This document shows, in pieces, positions 62,099-64,000 of a stretch of 64,000 nucleotides of DNA (position 1 is its first letter; each line of letters starts with the position of its first letter). Origin of the DNA: Meandrina meandrites. Lineage: Eukaryota > Cnidaria > Anthozoa > Scleractinia > Meandrinidae. The stretch spans positions 8,817,607 through 8,881,606 of the forward strand of contig OY855915.1 in NCBI GenBank assembly GCA_963693305.1, given 5' to 3'. Below the pieces are notes generated by a model. It saw only the letters and a list, made by a program, of their open reading frames with translations. It was not told where the DNA came from and made no database searches. The translations under genes and the position numbers were made by a program.

Positions 62099-62108
62099 AC
62101 ATATATGT
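62099..62108 (-). promoter_or_regulatory. TATA box of the U6 gene
   Basis: ACATATATGT (palindromic) is centred about 28 bases before the U6 5' end, the position expected for a type-3 Pol III promoter. A proximal sequence element near 62120-62145 is expected but not confidently recognised. Confidence 0.6.
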
Positions 62109-63139
62109 GCCTCCATTGAGAAACACTTCACCATGTGGGATTTGTTTGAATCAGGCTTGCCTCGAGGACAATTAAACACCAACGCATGCGTAAAAATGAA
62201 GCGCAGACGTCTGCAATTATGTCTACATCATTAATCATGCGTTTGGCGTATTTTAAAAAAGTTTCCGCAACTTTTTCGTTAAGTTTGAGAAGTTAAAATT
62301 AGTTTTGAAAGTCAGGTGTACGGATGGTAGGAGATCTCACCTAAGTCGTAGATCTCGCTCAGAATAGCATATCAATAATGACAACAGATTTAACATTTTA
62401 TCGCAGTCTTTCTCATACTTCATCCTGTTGGTGCCAACGTAGCGTCTAGTTGTTTTTACAACATCCTTTTTCCGTTATTAAAAACCGTCAGTGCGATGTA
62501 AACGAATTGCGAGTTGCGAAACCAACATGATGAGCGATCGACCTTTTCGTCTTGTCTTAGTTTTCAATAGCTCAGCTTGATATCCTCTTAAAACTTCCTT
62601 GAACCACCAGAAAAAAATCTGTCTAGGATGTTTTTTTACACTACTTTGGCGTCATACTTCTCATATTTCACTGTGGTATGAATAATATGTTAATCGCGGC
62701 GCGCTGATTATGCGGCTTGAAGAAAACGTATTGAATTTGCATACACCTTTTCAAAGCCTGTTGTGTTTGTGTATATTAAATGTAAATATTGTCTCAAGAC
62801 TTTTGAGTCGACCATTCAAGGGGCAACTTACTGAAATTACTCACTTTTTACTTTGTCTCGATAGTTTTTGGCTCCTTTTCTCCCTTTTCTTCCAAACCTT
62901 TCTTTGCCCAGTGAGCCGACGTTTTCTTGCGATAATATTAAAGTGTAGCCTTTAATTTTTTATTGTTACTTATAACCACTTACTGTCACACAATTATTCA
63001 TACAAATCATATTTCTTCTGTTCTTGGCCATGCCGGAACAACGCGGAGAACGTTTTCATGACGTCGCCATTTGAAGCCGCGTAATCAAATTTCAGCGGTT
63101 TCAACTATTGCATGTGCGCATTGAGTTACTTTTTTCAAA
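62109..63139. other. intergenic DNA between U6 and 63140
   Basis: No supported gene. A TGACGTCGCC CRE-like motif is at about 63059-63068, upstream of the putative gene start. Confidence 0.3.
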
Positions 63140-63270
63140 ATGGCGGACGTGTTGGCAAGGTTTGTTTGGTGGAATTTGATCTTGCTTTCAACACCTTCTT
63201 TTTAAACTTCTTCAGTAATCGAATGCTAGATATTTTACTTAAGGAATGACCGCGTGCCGCGGTTATACAG
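63140..63270 (+). CDS. possible 5' end of a spliced gene (two short exons)
   Basis: CAAAATGGCGGACGTG at 63136-63151 looks like a YY1-type start region. From the ATG at 63140, 20 bases run to AAG|GTTTGT. A second exon at 63244-63270, between TTTTACTTAAG and CAG|GTACGT, joins in frame to give MADVLARNDRVPRLYR. Later exons are not found before the window end, and the minus-strand exon at 63692 lies downstream, so the model is tentative. Product unknown. Confidence 0.3.
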
Positions 63271-63691
63271 GTACGTCTCAACTTATTTTAAGTAATTTTT
63301 ATCTCATTTTTTGTATCGACTTTCTTCGATCGCGCAACTCTGTGCGCGGGTCGGCCAAGCAAGCTTGTGCAAAAGGCTCCAAAGAAAAATTTTCCCTATT
63401 GATTTTCTAATGTTCTTGTAATATTAGTTCTAAATATTCTGTGGTGCATCAGTTGTATTTAGTTTATAAACTGAGAAAAATCCACTTTGGCTCGTTATAC
63501 ATTTCATCCACGTTTATTAATAATGGTAGTACAAGTCAAAAATTACAAGACTTAACGATGCAAGCTTCCCTAAAAGTCATGTCCGGTTAAATCAAGTATG
63601 ATCATCAAGCTACAGTCCTTAAATGTTGATTATCCTTTTCTACAAGAAGAATTTCAACGTGAAAGTCGCTGCTGAAGTCCTGTTTAGCCTT

Positions 63692-64000
63692 CTACTCAAG
63701 AATTTTATTCAACTCGACTCCAATAGCATTGACAACCCTATCGATGTGCTCCTCGGTGTTGTAGATGTGAGGCGAGAATCGCATTCTGTTGCCTTTTTTA
63801 GTAGACACACCAATGTTGTAGTCTTCGTACAGCTTATCATACAGCACCTCGCTCAGCAATGGCTGTTCTGTCTCCTTGCCTTTACGCTTGCGTTTGCGAC
63901 CTTCTCCGGCAGGTTTGTATTCATCCTGGAACTTGATCACGATGATTCCATGATACTGGCTCAGCTCCGGCGGAGTCTCGACCTCAAACACTGGCTGGCT
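63692..64000 (-). CDS. class-V aminotransferase-like protein, 3' exon (partial)
   Basis: Open to the window edge. About 100 residues end with NRMRFSPHIYNTEEHIDRVV, NAIGVELNKILE and a stop at 63692. The RxSPHxYNTxExID phrase is the C-terminal signature of class-V PLP-dependent aminotransferases (isopenicillin-N-epimerase / cysteine-desulfurase-like). A basic insert GRKRKRKGKE lies in the middle. The PLP-binding lysine would be in upstream exons beyond 64000. The frame starts without an ATG, consistent with a terminal exon. The reaction cannot be specified. Confidence 0.6.
   Translation of the reverse strand, partial: SQPVFEVETPPELSQYHGIIVIKFQDEYKPAGEGRKRKRKGKETEQPLLSEVLYDKLYEDYNIGVSTKKGNRMRFSPHIYNTEEHIDRVVNAIGVELNKILE

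Overview
The window is eukaryotic nuclear DNA from an animal. It is AT-rich and gene-sparse, and carries tRNA-derived SINEs, cut-and-paste DNA transposons, a dead BEL/Pao retrotransposon and a U6 snRNA gene. The repeat types and the lineage expansion of BTB-BACK-PHR genes suggest an anthozoan cnidarian such as a stony coral. That assignment is an inference, because no species-specific marker is visible.

The dominant feature (bases 268-53923) is a tandem array of twelve single-exon genes or gene remnants encoding BTB-BACK-PHR proteins related to BTBD1/2/3/6, presumed Cullin-3 substrate adaptors. Nine are open from start to stop: 268-1623, 6265-7599, 19884-21215, 23094-24437, 30167-31504, 34171-35499, 45344-46684, 48710-50029 and 52562-53923. 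Three are damaged: 11637-13151 (hAT-like MITE inside the BTB region), 27550-28307 (5' truncated, with a possible new splice acceptor) and 40206-42722 (two transposon insertions and a nonsense codon). All lie on the minus strand except 23094-24437. By eye they fall into four subfamilies: A (268, 6265, 11637), B (19884, 23094, 30167), C (27550, 34171, 40206, 48710) and D (45344, 52562). The BTB half is nearly invariant while the PHR half diverges. Every copy that keeps its 5' end also keeps a short promoter block with an E2F-like TTTCCCGCG core, except the inverted copy, whose block has lost that core. Paralogous 3' flanks show that the array grew by segmental duplication of gene plus flank.

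Between the genes lie a BEL/Pao remnant (about 14104-19020) interrupted by a 9-bp-TSD element that itself carries a nested palindromic element, several hAT-like, MULE-like and pogo/Tigger-like elements (many with readable target-site duplications), a new-looking TIR family with NF-kB-like palindromes, and several SINE types.

Right of the array (54-64 kb) the DNA is mostly repeats: a foldback hairpin, a pogo-like element containing a hAT with a transposase remnant, and microsatellites. It also holds a well-conserved U6 snRNA gene (minus strand, about 61966-62075), a possible two-exon gene start (plus, from 63140) and, at the window edge, the 3' exon of a class-V aminotransferase-like gene (minus). 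Spliced genes cannot be reconstructed reliably by eye, so the 54-64 kb region may hold exons that are missing here.
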